From Tateyamaria sp. Alg231-49 (lineage in GTDB: Bacteria; Pseudomonadota; Alphaproteobacteria; Rhodobacterales; Rhodobacteraceae), in contig NZ_FRFA01000001.1 of assembly GCF_900143535.1 (NCBI RefSeq), positions 39,552 through 103,551 of the forward strand: a stretch of 64,000 nt of DNA, read 5' to 3'. Each line of letters opens with the position of its first letter. Positions within the stretch are counted from its first letter, which is position 1. The notes beneath the pieces are model-generated. The model saw nothing but the letters and a program-made list of their open reading frames with translations, was not told the origin of the DNA and did no database searches. Below are positions 36,171 to 44,361 of this stretch, one piece after another. The translations under genes and the position numbers were made by a program.

Positions 36171-36727
36171 CTAGCTTTGCGGGTCCAGATATCCACGCGC
36201 AACGCTCACCATTTGACCCAAATCCAAGACCGGACGCAGCAAGGTCAGAAATTCGCCCTCCGCATCCACCAGATGCACAAACCTGCCATGGGCATGGATC
36301 CAGCCATATCCCGGGTTCTCGAACAACGGGTGATCTCGACGGCAAAGGCGGCATAGGCCGCTTGCTGGGCACTCTAATCTCTGGCCAGCCCGACGAACTC
36401 GGGATGGATGTCGGCGAGGGGCGCACTCATTGCGTTCCCCCGATCCCGATGTTGGGCGGCGGTGATCATCACCGGGGTCACATCAATCCCGTCTTCGGCG
36501 CGCACATCAACATCCTGCGCCATCAGGCGCAGGGCAGCTGAGCGGATGTTGAGACAATTTGCGCACCCGAAAAACACGAGCTGCGCATTGCTGTTCGCAA
36601 CAACCTCTGTGCGTACCCCCCCGTTCTGATCGACCAGTGTGTAAGGCCCGCCAATATTGACCGGAAATGAGCTTTGCCCAAATGCTGGCAGTACAGCGCA
36701 ACACACGGCAGCAATAAGAGGACGCAT
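36171..36727 (-). pseudogene. SCO1/SenC-like copper chaperone, decayed
   Basis: Read on the minus strand from 36727, the first 117 codons give a signal peptide and the SCO1/SenC N-terminal half: GGPYTLVDQNGGVRTE, LVFFGCANC and EDGIDVTPVMITA, up to an in-frame stop after HPEFVGLARD. The same frame then resumes with QAAYAAFAVEIT, and after a frameshift the C-terminal part follows (FENPGYGWIHAH, RFVHLVDAEGEFLTLL), ending at a stop at 36171-36173. The copper-binding CPxxC motif is also damaged: ANCLNIRS has Leu for Pro and Arg for the second Cys. A nonsense change, at least one frameshift and loss of the metal site make a functional protein unlikely. SCO proteins deliver copper to cytochrome oxidase; another copy elsewhere would be expected. 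Confidence 0.85.
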
Positions 36728-37015
36728 CGCTCAGAAATTCTCTTCTATATAAGCCATTATCAATGGCGGGTCCGAGACACCCTTCGGATTCGATCATACC
36801 CTTCACGCGCGGGTCGCGGAGGAACCATGGGTCCTTGCCATTGGCTTCGGCGCGTTTCTTGGCCCCTTTCGATATGCTTTGAGCCTACGAAGAAAAGCCT
36901 ACGCGTCAAATCGCGCTTTGGTTGCACGCATTTGTGATCGCTTGGCGCTGTCGGTCACGCATGCTAGTGTTGTGACAATTACAAAGAGGCACGAGCGGGC
37001 CCGGCACACACTGAC
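36728..37015. other. Intergenic region with possible coding remnant
   Basis: Between the SCO1 pseudogene and the M48-like gene. On the minus strand around 36780-36880 one frame reads KRAEANGKDPWFLRDPRVK, which has the look of a real protein C-terminus, but no start or ribosome binding site is present and the family is unknown to me. It may be the remnant of a neighbour that decayed with the SCO1 gene. Confidence 0.3.
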
Positions 37016-38029
37016 ATGACGGCACTGAGCAAATATGAGCGGCTCGAAGCGACGGGCTTGTGGCGCAGCGCGCCTGATGGGCAACGGCGCGAGGTGTTCG
37101 TGTCTATTGGCGATGCCACTCTGGTGATCAGTGATATCAACAACCGTGCGGTGACCCACTGGTCTCTGGCTGCAATTGAACGTGCGGCAGATGTGGATGG
37201 CCGCATTGTTTTTCACCCCGATGGAGATCCGGGTGAGACGCTGGAATTTGCCGCCTCAGAAACCGAGATGATCGAGGCGATTGACACGTTGCGCCAAGCT
37301 GTGGCGCGTGCCCGTCCGCACCCGGGGCGCTTGCGCTGGATGGGGGCTGCGGTGTCGGCATTGGCCGTTGGCGCGCTCGCTGTGCTTTGGCTGCCCAGCG
37401 CGTTGGTTGATCATGCAATGCGGGTCGTTCCCCCGGTGAAGGAGGCAGAAATTGGCGCTGCTTTGCTTGTGCGCATCGAACGTGTGTCCGGCGTGCGGTG
37501 CCGCAGTGTGCAGGCCCGCGACGCCCTGACGGCGCTGGCGCGACGTACTGGGGCTGCACGGATTGTGATCGTGCCCGGTGGTGTGCGCGAGGCCTTGGCG
37601 CTGCCCGGTGGAACAATTCTTCTTAACCGCGCTTTGGTGGAAGACTACGAAGAACCGGATGTGGCGGCGGGCTATGCCTTGGTCGAGCAGGCACGCAGTG
37701 TGGCCGTGCCCCCTTTGCGGACCTTGCTCGAACACGCCGGCGTTCGCGCCTCTGTCACTTTGCTGACCACAGGCGCTGTCCCGCCCAAGGCTTTGGATGA
37801 CTTCACCGCTGCGCAGCTGTCACGCTTTGCACCCACCTTGCCCGCTGAAGAGGTCCTACCCGCATTCGCAGACGCCGCATTGCGCAGTACGCCATATGCG
37901 CGGGCGCGCGACATTTCGGGGGAACAAACGCTAGAGTTGATCGAGGCGGACCCAATGGCCGGTCAAGTATCTGACCCGGTGATGCCCGATCGTGATTGGC
38001 TACAGCTTCAATCCATTTGCGAAAGTTGA
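37016..38029 (+). CDS. Membrane protein resembling a degenerate M48 metallopeptidase
   Basis: A 337-residue protein with a cytosolic PH-like N-terminal region (about 1-100), one transmembrane helix (about 109-130, VSALAVGALAVLWLPSAL) and an extracytoplasmic C-terminal domain. In the latter, ALPGGTILLNRALVEDYEEPDV matches the strand-and-helix preceding the HExxH zinc site in M48 peptidases (typically ALPGG then an E-x-A-x-V-LAHE run). Here the expected HExxH is replaced by ALVEQARS, so zinc and catalysis are lost. It may act as a regulator or scaffold derived from an M48 peptidase. The M48 link is my inference from this one block. Confidence 0.6.
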   Translation: MTALSKYERLEATGLWRSAPDGQRREVFVSIGDATLVISDINNRAVTHWSLAAIERAADVDGRIVFHPDGDPGETLEFAASETEMIEAIDTLRQAVARARPHPGRLRWMGAAVSALAVGALAVLWLPSALVDHAMRVVPPVKEAEIGAALLVRIERVSGVRCRSVQARDALTALARRTGAARIVIVPGGVREALALPGGTILLNRALVEDYEEPDVAAGYALVEQARSVAVPPLRTLLEHAGVRASVTLLTTGAVPPKALDDFTAAQLSRFAPTLPAEEVLPAFADAALRSTPYARARDISGEQTLELIEADPMAGQVSDPVMPDRDWLQLQSICES

Positions 38030-38067
38030 GCGTAGGGCGGATCAGGATCCGCCTTACACTCTAGCGC

Positions 38068-39153
38068 TTAGCGCACAAAGGCATCTTTGAAACCGACCTC
38101 GCGGCTTGTGTTCAGTGCTTGTGCAAGGCTGTCTGAACTTTCAAAGGGCCCTGCGACCACAACCTGATAGCGTTTTAGTCCGCGCCGGATCTTGCCAATG
38201 CGTGCTGGCAGACCTGCGCGTATGATACGTTGCGCGGCGGCTTGGGCGTTGGCTGGCTTGTCGTAGGTGCCGACCTGCACAAAACGACCCTTGCTGTCTG
38301 CCTTGACCTTGGCTGGAACGACCGGCTCGATGGCGGAACGTGTCGACACCGTCGGCGCACGGGTCTTGGCCTTGTTGCGCACAATCCGTTTTTGCAATTG
38401 GCCGTCGCGGTAAACAAGGGTCACACTGCCCAATTCGCGAAACTGCGTTTCCATGTCCGTGTATGGGTAAACCAATGCGATGGTGGCCGTCACATCCTTG
38501 CCAGACGTGCGATCCACAAGGCGGCGGGGCACCGTCTGGGTCCAGACCAGCTGGGTGCGAGCAACGCCTTCGAGCGATTGTTCGGCACGGCGCGGGTTCA
38601 GACGATCATCGTCCCACACGCGACGGTATCCTTTTGGAACCGGGAAAACGTCCTGCCGGGGCCGCGTTTCGTAAACCTGGCGTGGCACAATACGCGTGCG
38701 CGGCGTGACCACTGGTGCTGCGGGGGTCGCTTTGGGCGCTGTGCGCACAACTTGCGGTATCGCAGCAGCTGGCGCGGTGCTGCTTGCAACCGCCGCGGGG
38801 GCGGGTCTCGCTTGTGGCCTTGCGGTAGGGGGGTCAGCTTGGGGGGCTGTGGTTTCGGCGAGGACTGGCTGAGTGGAGTCTGAAGCAATCGCCTTTTGCG
38901 TTCCACTGAGCGTGGGCGTCTGCCCACAAATCAGTTGGCGTTGCTGGTTGACCCGCGGGACCCAGTTAATGTTGCCATCAATGCCTGCACGAATGAACAC
39001 ACATCCGTTGCTGTCGACGTATTGCGCGCCACGATAAGACGCCGGCGGCAGCTCAGCCGGTGCTTGAACAGCGCTGGTGGTCTGAGCTTGTGCAGCACCG
39101 GTGCCAAAACCCAGTCCAATGACAGTGATCGCGGCAATTCTTGTTAAATTCAT
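38068..39153 (-). CDS. Exported SPOR-domain protein
   Basis: About 361 residues from the ATG at 39153 (ATG at 39156 equally possible; both follow GGGGG). A signal peptide ends at GAAQAQ. A region with conserved Cys (SNGCVFIRAG and RQLICGQ) is followed by a long proline/alanine-rich linker and, at the C-terminus (about 285-361), a SPOR domain starting GRFVQVGTYDKPANAQAAA and ending VVVAGPFES. SPOR domains bind denuded peptidoglycan at division sites, so the protein is probably periplasmic and septum-associated. It is a single gene, downstream of upp on the same strand. Confidence 0.85.
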   Translation of the reverse strand: MNLTRIAAITVIGLGFGTGAAQAQTTSAVQAPAELPPASYRGAQYVDSNGCVFIRAGIDGNINWVPRVNQQRQLICGQTPTLSGTQKAIASDSTQPVLAETTAPQADPPTARPQARPAPAAVASSTAPAAAIPQVVRTAPKATPAAPVVTPRTRIVPRQVYETRPRQDVFPVPKGYRRVWDDDRLNPRRAEQSLEGVARTQLVWTQTVPRRLVDRTSGKDVTATIALVYPYTDMETQFRELGSVTLVYRDGQLQKRIVRNKAKTRAPTVSTRSAIEPVVPAKVKADSKGRFVQVGTYDKPANAQAAAQRIIRAGLPARIGKIRRGLKRYQVVVAGPFESSDSLAQALNTSREVGFKDAFVR

Positions 39154-39221
39154 CATATCCCCCACAAGATATAGGAGAAATGATGCCTCAAACGCGCTTG
39201 TTAGTAAAGCCGCAGGTGGCT

Positions 39222-39854
39222 TTATTTGGTGCCAAACATGCGATCACCCGCATCGCCAAGGCCCGGAACGATGTATCCTACCTCGTTCAGGCGCTCATCA
39301 ACCGCCGCGGTGACGATGGGCACGTCGGGATGGGCTTCTTTCATACGCGCGATTCCCTCGGGGGCAGCCAGCAGGCACAAAAAGCGGATATTGGTCGCGC
39401 CGGCCTCTTTCAAAAGATCAATCGCCGCGGCGGACGAATTGCCGGTGGCGAGCATCGGATCAACCGCAATGACCAGACGATCCTCCAACGCTTCGGGCAC
39501 TTTGAAGTAATACTGGACTGGTTGCAGGGTCTCTTCATCCCGGTAAAGACCGACAAAACCAACACGCGCTGATGGGATCAGCTCCAGCACGCCATCCAGC
39601 AATCCATTGCCTGCCCGCAGGATCGAAATGAGCGCCAGTTTCTTGCCCGCCAGGGTCGGCGCGTCCATCTCGGTCATTGGGGTCGCAATCCGCTTTGTCG
39701 TCATTTCAAGATTGCGTGTCACCTCATAGGCCAGCAATTGGCTGATTTCGCGCAACAACTGTCGAAACACAGCCGTCGGCGTGTCTGCATCGCGCATGAT
39801 GGTCAGTTTGTGCTGGACGAGGGGGTGATCAACGATTGTGAGGTGGTCAGACAT
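39222..39854 (-). CDS. upp: Uracil phosphoribosyltransferase
   Basis: A 210-residue enzyme making UMP from uracil and PRPP. The PRPP-binding loop [15 protein letters not shown] and the [13 protein letters not shown] motif are diagnostic, as is the C-terminal [17 protein letters not shown]. The ATG is followed by [15 protein letters not shown], the usual N-terminus. It lies downstream of, and in the same direction as, cdd-deoA-deoB, but behind a terminator, so it has its own promoter or depends on read-through. Pyrimidine salvage. Confidence 0.97.
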   Translation of the reverse strand: MSDHLTIVDHPLVQHKLTIMRDADTPTAVFRQLLREISQLLAYEVTRNLEMTTKRIATPMTEMDAPTLAGKKLALISILRAGNGLLDGVLELIPSARVGFVGLYRDEETLQPVQYYFKVPEALEDRLVIAVDPMLATGNSSAAAIDLLKEAGATNIRFLCLLAAPEGIARMKEAHPDVPIVTAAVDERLNEVGYIVPGLGDAGDRMFGTK

Positions 39855-39941
39855 AGCGGCAGGCTCCTTGCTTACCCCTTAGTGCCGCGCCAGCCCGCCA
39901 AGGACAATCCCCTGACTCATTCCGCCCTGCTTCTCTGATTG

Positions 39942-39974
39942 AGAAAAATCCCGGGGTTTGGGGCAGCGCCCCAA
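39942..39974 (-). terminator. Terminator after deoB
   Basis: Minus-strand hairpin with arms TTGGGGC (39968-39974) and GCCCCAA (39958-39964) and a three-base loop, followed by ACCCCGGGATTTTTC. It lies about 50 bases after the deoB stop and before upp. Confidence 0.7.
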
Positions 39975-40021
39975 GGCACGTGCGTCAGCACAAATTGAAT
40001 CGTGCGCGCACGACAGTGCGC

Positions 40022-41194
40022 TCACTTTGGTGAAACGCCCAGATGTTCCGCCACGAGGGCCGCCACATCGACAAAACCCATCAACCCCAGTGGTGGCCCG
40101 TCGTAGCCCTCAACCAGTACCGGCACACGTTCGCGGGTGTGATCGGTGCCGACCCACGTGGGGTCATTGCCATGGTCAGCTGTCAGCACCAACAAGTCCC
40201 CCGGACGCAGGCGCGCGCGCAGCGCACCGATTTCGCGGTCAAACCACTCCAGATGTCGTGCATAGCCGGCCACATCCCGGCGGTGCCCGTAAAGGCTGTC
40301 AAACTCGACGAAATTGGCAAAGGTCAGACTGCCGTCTTCAGCGCTATCCACAAGATCAGACAGGTGGGTCATCAAGGTGGCATCGTCGCCTTTGCGGACC
40401 TCGTCAAAACCTTGCATTGAAAAGATATCTCCAACCTTTCCAATGCCATAGACGTGGCGCCCTGCATCCCGCACCCAGTTCGACAGGATTGGGGCGGGCG
40501 GCGTGATCGCATAGTCCTTTCTGTTGCCGGTTCGCTGAAATGATCCAGGGTCTCCCACAAAAGGGCGCGCGATCACGCGGCCTACGCGCATCTGGTGCAG
40601 TTTGGGCGCAACGGCCGCGCAGAGATCGAGCAGTCGGTCGAGGCCGAAATGCTCTTCATGTGCTGCAATCTGGAACACACTGTCCGCCGAGGTGTAGCAA
40701 ATGGGCCAACCCGTTTTGATATGCTCAGGCCCGTGAAGCGTGATGATGTCGGTGCCTGATGAATGGCAGTTTCCCAAAATCCCGTCAGTTCCCGCTGCAT
40801 CGCAAACCGCCCGCACAACATCCGATGGAAAGGATGGCGTGTCGTTGGGAAAGTAATGCCAATCCCATGGCACTGGTACGCCCGCCAATTCCCAATGGCC
40901 CGACGGGGTATCTTTGCCGCGCGACACCTCTGTTGCGGCGCCTGAGCGAGTCGAAGATGCTGTGCCGCCTGCCGCCAAGGCCATAACTTCGCGCAAGCCC
41001 ATTTGATCAAGCGTCGGCACAGCCAGCGGCCCACTGCGTCCCTGATCAGCTGCACCTGCGGCACAGGCGTCAATGATATGACCAAGTGTATTGGCGCCGG
41101 TGTCTGGCACAGTGCCGTTGAAATAGGCATCTGCGTCTGGTGCACCGCCGATGCCTACCGAATCCATGACGACAAGAAAGGCGCGGCCCATCAT
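40022..41194 (-). CDS. deoB: Phosphopentomutase
   Basis: A 390-residue metalloenzyme of the alkaline phosphatase superfamily interconverting (deoxy)ribose 1- and 5-phosphate. The N-terminal metal motif VMDSVGIGGAPDA, the middle GKDTPSGHWELAG and the C-terminal LTADHGNDPTW and GTDHTRERVPVL are conserved. The first ATG (41194) overlaps the deoA stop by four bases; an adjacent second ATG is equivalent. Last gene of the cdd-deoA-deoB nucleoside salvage operon. Confidence 0.97.
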   Translation of the reverse strand: MMGRAFLVVMDSVGIGGAPDADAYFNGTVPDTGANTLGHIIDACAAGAADQGRSGPLAVPTLDQMGLREVMALAAGGTASSTRSGAATEVSRGKDTPSGHWELAGVPVPWDWHYFPNDTPSFPSDVVRAVCDAAGTDGILGNCHSSGTDIITLHGPEHIKTGWPICYTSADSVFQIAAHEEHFGLDRLLDLCAAVAPKLHQMRVGRVIARPFVGDPGSFQRTGNRKDYAITPPAPILSNWVRDAGRHVYGIGKVGDIFSMQGFDEVRKGDDATLMTHLSDLVDSAEDGSLTFANFVEFDSLYGHRRDVAGYARHLEWFDREIGALRARLRPGDLLVLTADHGNDPTWVGTDHTRERVPVLVEGYDGPPLGLMGFVDVAALVAEHLGVSPK

Positions 41195-42498
41195 CCGATC
41201 CGATCAAGGATCAAGTCGGGTGCCGGAACCGGGCTGGCGGAAATGGTGATCGCGGCGCGCAGTGCTGTTTCTGCCTGATCGGCATCACTTGCGCGTCCCG
41301 CATGCACCACAGCCAGTGGTTGGCCGCGTGTAACCTGTGTTCCGATACGCACGACATCTGACACGCCAACAGCAAGGTTCAGGGCCTCACCTTCGACTTT
41401 GCGGCCACCGCCCAGATCAACAACTGCCATACCCAGCGCTTCGCCGTCGATCGCAGTGACATAACCTGATGCAGGTGCCGCAATCTCGCGGATAACCGTG
41501 GCTTCTGGCAAGAAGCGCGCCCAACTCTCGACGAACTGAACCGGTCCGCCCATTGCGGCGATCATCGTGCCAAAGCGTTCAGCTGCGCGGCCATCGGCAA
41601 TCGCGCCGGTGATTGCATCGGCACCCGCCTGAACATCCTCGACCAAATTCGCATCGGCCAGCAGTACGCCTCCAAGGCTGGCACACATCTCAACGAGTTT
41701 ACCCTTGGTCTGTCCGGTCAGGACCTTCATCGTTTCCGCCACTTCAAGGGCGTTACCAAGGGCGGGGGCCACCGGCTGGCTCATGTCGCTGATCAGGGCC
41801 GTGGTTTTGCAGCCCGCAGCGTTCGCTGTCTTTACCAGCGCTTCGGCAAGTTCGTTTGCCGCTGCGCGGTCCTTCATGAACGCACCCGCACCGACTTTGA
41901 CGTCCAGCACAAGGCCATCAAGCCCTGCTGCCAGTTTCTTGGACAGGATCGATGCGGTGATCAGATCAAGGCTTTCTACAGTCGAGGTCACATCGCGCAC
42001 CGCATAAAGCCGCTTGTCTGCAGGTACGATGTCTGCCCCGGCACCAACGATGGCGCAACCTGCGCGGGTCACCACATCGCGCAACTGTTCGACACTCAGT
42101 TCGGTGGCCAGACCCGGGATCGCGCTCAGTTTGTCGAGCGTACCGCCTGTGTGCCCAAGGCCTCGCCCTGAGATCATTGGCACGAATACACCGCACGCGG
42201 CGAGGGCCGGAGCGAGGACAAGGCTCACACAATCGCCGATCCCGCCGGTGGAATGCTTGTCCAGAACCGGACCACCCAGATTCCAATCCAGCACCCGTCC
42301 CGAATCGCGCATTGCCATCGTGAGTGCGACCCGGCCCACATCACCGAGACCATTCAGGCACACCGCCATGGCAAAGGCCCCGGCTTGCGCATCTGTGACA
42401 GTATGGTCTGCTAGGCTCTGGGCAAACCAGTTCAATTCTTCGCGCGAAGGAGTCTGACGGTTGCGCAGTTTGCTGATTATCGTGCGGGCATCGCTCAT
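41191..42498 (-). CDS. deoA: Thymidine phosphorylase
   Basis: A 435-residue enzyme that phosphorolyses thymidine and deoxyuridine. The glycosyltransferase signature KHSTGGIGDCVSLVLAPALAA, SGRGLGHTGGTLDKLSAIPG and DVKVGAGAFM match the pyrimidine-nucleoside phosphorylase family; length is normal. It overlaps cdd by ATGA and is followed by deoB, so deoxyribose 1-phosphate passes directly to the next enzyme in the operon. Confidence 0.97.
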   Translation of the reverse strand: MSDARTIISKLRNRQTPSREELNWFAQSLADHTVTDAQAGAFAMAVCLNGLGDVGRVALTMAMRDSGRVLDWNLGGPVLDKHSTGGIGDCVSLVLAPALAACGVFVPMISGRGLGHTGGTLDKLSAIPGLATELSVEQLRDVVTRAGCAIVGAGADIVPADKRLYAVRDVTSTVESLDLITASILSKKLAAGLDGLVLDVKVGAGAFMKDRAAANELAEALVKTANAAGCKTTALISDMSQPVAPALGNALEVAETMKVLTGQTKGKLVEMCASLGGVLLADANLVEDVQAGADAITGAIADGRAAERFGTMIAAMGGPVQFVESWARFLPEATVIREIAAPASGYVTAIDGEALGMAVVDLGGGRKVEGEALNLAVGVSDVVRIGTQVTRGQPLAVVHAGRASDADQAETALRAAITISASPVPAPDLILDRIG

Positions 42499-42893
42499 GA
42501 CCGGGGTTCCATATGGTCGGCGGTAAAGGCCCCGGGCAAAAGTTCGTCCATGCGCATTGTTTGTTCGGTTCCACCCGTCGTCGCCATTGTGATGGGCACG
42601 TCTGCTCCGGCGAATTCAGCGAGTTTCTGGCGACAGCCACCACAGGGGGGCACGGGCGTCGGGCTTCCTGCGATCACATAGGCGGCCGCAATCTCACGCT
42701 CGCCTGCGGCGATCATCGCTGCGATTGCGCCCGCTTCGGCACAGGTTCCTTGCGGGTAGGCGACATTTTCAACATTGCAGCCTGAAAAGACGGCCCCGGA
42801 CGGAGTAAGGATCGCAGCCCCCACTAAAAACTTGGAATAGGGGGCATAGGCATTTTCGCGCGCTGACATTGCCGCCACCTTCAACTCATTCAT
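42495..42893 (-). CDS. cdd: Cytidine deaminase
   Basis: A 132-residue zinc enzyme deaminating cytidine and deoxycytidine. The catalytic motif CAEAGAI supplies the first zinc Cys and the proton-shuttling Glu, and PCGGCRQ supplies two further Cys ligands. It is the first gene of cdd-deoA-deoB, joined to deoA by a four-base overlap. It provides (deoxy)uridine for the phosphorylase. Confidence 0.96.
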   Translation of the reverse strand: MNELKVAAMSARENAYAPYSKFLVGAAILTPSGAVFSGCNVENVAYPQGTCAEAGAIAAMIAAGEREIAAAYVIAGSPTPVPPCGGCRQKLAEFAGADVPITMATTGGTEQTMRMDELLPGAFTADHMEPRS

Positions 42894-43074
42894 CTCTCAT
42901 ACTCCGTTCACACCCACGCCATGTCGCACCGCGATTGTCGGAAAATCAACCCTTGGCGGCCGGTGACGGCGACCAAAATCGGGTCGATGCAGGATTTGTG
43001 GCGAAGGTCGCGGTGTTTCCGATCACCTTCGCCAACCTGACCCAGCACAGTCGTTCGCGCCGTTCGGGAAACTC

Positions 43075-44163
43075 TTATGCAGGTTGTGCGTCTTCGGTCT
43101 TAAAAATGCCTGGCAGCGAAACCTCCAACAATTCGAGATCGCTGGATGGATCAGCATAGCGCACAGCCAGTCCCGGCGGGATCACGAATGCATCGCCGGG
43201 GGCAAGGTCGACCGGGTCGCGCTGGTCGGCCTCAAGACGCATGCTGCCCTCCATCACAAAAGTGAACAGGATGTCACTGTCATGGGTGCTCCATGTCGAT
43301 GGCCCTTCGGCGCGCCGGGCGACGTGCACACCCGCAACCCCCTGAGTGCCATCCGAAATCCCCGTGTCACGCCCCTCAAAGCCAGCGAGACGAAAGGGTG
43401 TCCACGTTGCCTCATTGACCCGGTGATGGACAAACCGCTGGCCCTGAAAACGCCGATCCGGGTTGGCAGGTCCATTGGGCAGGGTCATGTCATGATCGAT
43501 GGTGGTGATATGCTCCGCTGGGACGCCGATCTCGATCACCTCGATATTGTCGCTGGCAAAAAGCACACGATGCCGGATTTCAGGGGGCTGGATAACACAA
43601 CACCCTTCCTCAAGGCGGAAAGGTTCGCCCTGATCTTCGTAGACCAGATCAACCCAGCCCTTATAACAAAAGATGAGTTGAAACCCGACCGTGTGGTAGT
43701 GAACGACATCTGGGACTGGGCCGCCATCGGGAATACGGATGTGGCTGGCGATAATCGATCCGCCAAGCCGGTCAGGAATGAGATCGCGGTAGTGCATACC
43801 GGCCCGTCCAATAACCCAAGGGGCTTGGTCGGCCAGACGACGGACAACGAAACTGTGGGCCGTTTCCGGCATCTGAAGAACTGGGTTCAAATCGCAGACA
43901 TCAACACGCGTGCCACCCGGCGACGTGAATGAGCGTTCATCAAAACTGTCCGGATCATCTGTCGCAATGCGCAACGTGCCAGTTGGCGCATCTGTTCCAG
44001 CCTCCAGACGCAGGCGCACTCCAAGGCCCGAAAATACGGCCACGGAGGGATTATCTGCAGGAAAAATCGTATCCATCCGCATGCCCAACCGCTTGGTGAA
44101 AAACGCAATGTCTTCCCGCAGATTGGATGTGGCCAGACAGACTTCGGCTTGTGTTCCGCCCAT
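43075..44163 (-). CDS. VOC (glyoxalase-fold) domain fused to a bicupin
   Basis: The ATG at 44163 has an AAGGGGG site seven bases upstream; an ATG at 44181 would add six residues. The 362-residue product starts with a vicinal-oxygen-chelate domain (about 1-105; AEVCLATSNLREDIAFFTKRL). It continues with two cupin domains (about 115-235 and 250-355), the first with VVHYHTVGFQLIFCYKG, Glu in QPPEIRHRV and a His. This fusion is seen in some proteobacterial dioxygenase-like proteins, but no substrate can be assigned. Metal-binding residues seem present in the first cupin (HYHT, H in IRH) and less clear in the second. It is divergent from maeB. Confidence 0.75.
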   Translation of the reverse strand: MGGTQAEVCLATSNLREDIAFFTKRLGMRMDTIFPADNPSVAVFSGLGVRLRLEAGTDAPTGTLRIATDDPDSFDERSFTSPGGTRVDVCDLNPVLQMPETAHSFVVRRLADQAPWVIGRAGMHYRDLIPDRLGGSIIASHIRIPDGGPVPDVVHYHTVGFQLIFCYKGWVDLVYEDQGEPFRLEEGCCVIQPPEIRHRVLFASDNIEVIEIGVPAEHITTIDHDMTLPNGPANPDRRFQGQRFVHHRVNEATWTPFRLAGFEGRDTGISDGTQGVAGVHVARRAEGPSTWSTHDSDILFTFVMEGSMRLEADQRDPVDLAPGDAFVIPPGLAVRYADPSSDLELLEVSLPGIFKTEDAQPA

Positions 44164-44361
44164 AAATGCCCCCTTCTTCATGCAAAGCTAACTCTGGGAA
44201 CAGTGTGGATGCAATCCGCGCTGGGGGCAAAGCCTCTAAAAATGTTGTGGGCGCAGCCCGCATCGGGATCAGTTTCTTTGCCCCGCAAGAAAAGGTGAAT
44301 TGTTGGGTTGAAAAAAATAGTTTAACGCTAAACCAAATTGGGAACTCCCGGGGGGGAACAG

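Noticed and set aside
36780-36880. A minus-strand protein-like stretch KRAEANGKDPWFLRDP
   Set aside because: No start, no recognised family and only about 50 codons; kept as a possible remnant, not a gene.
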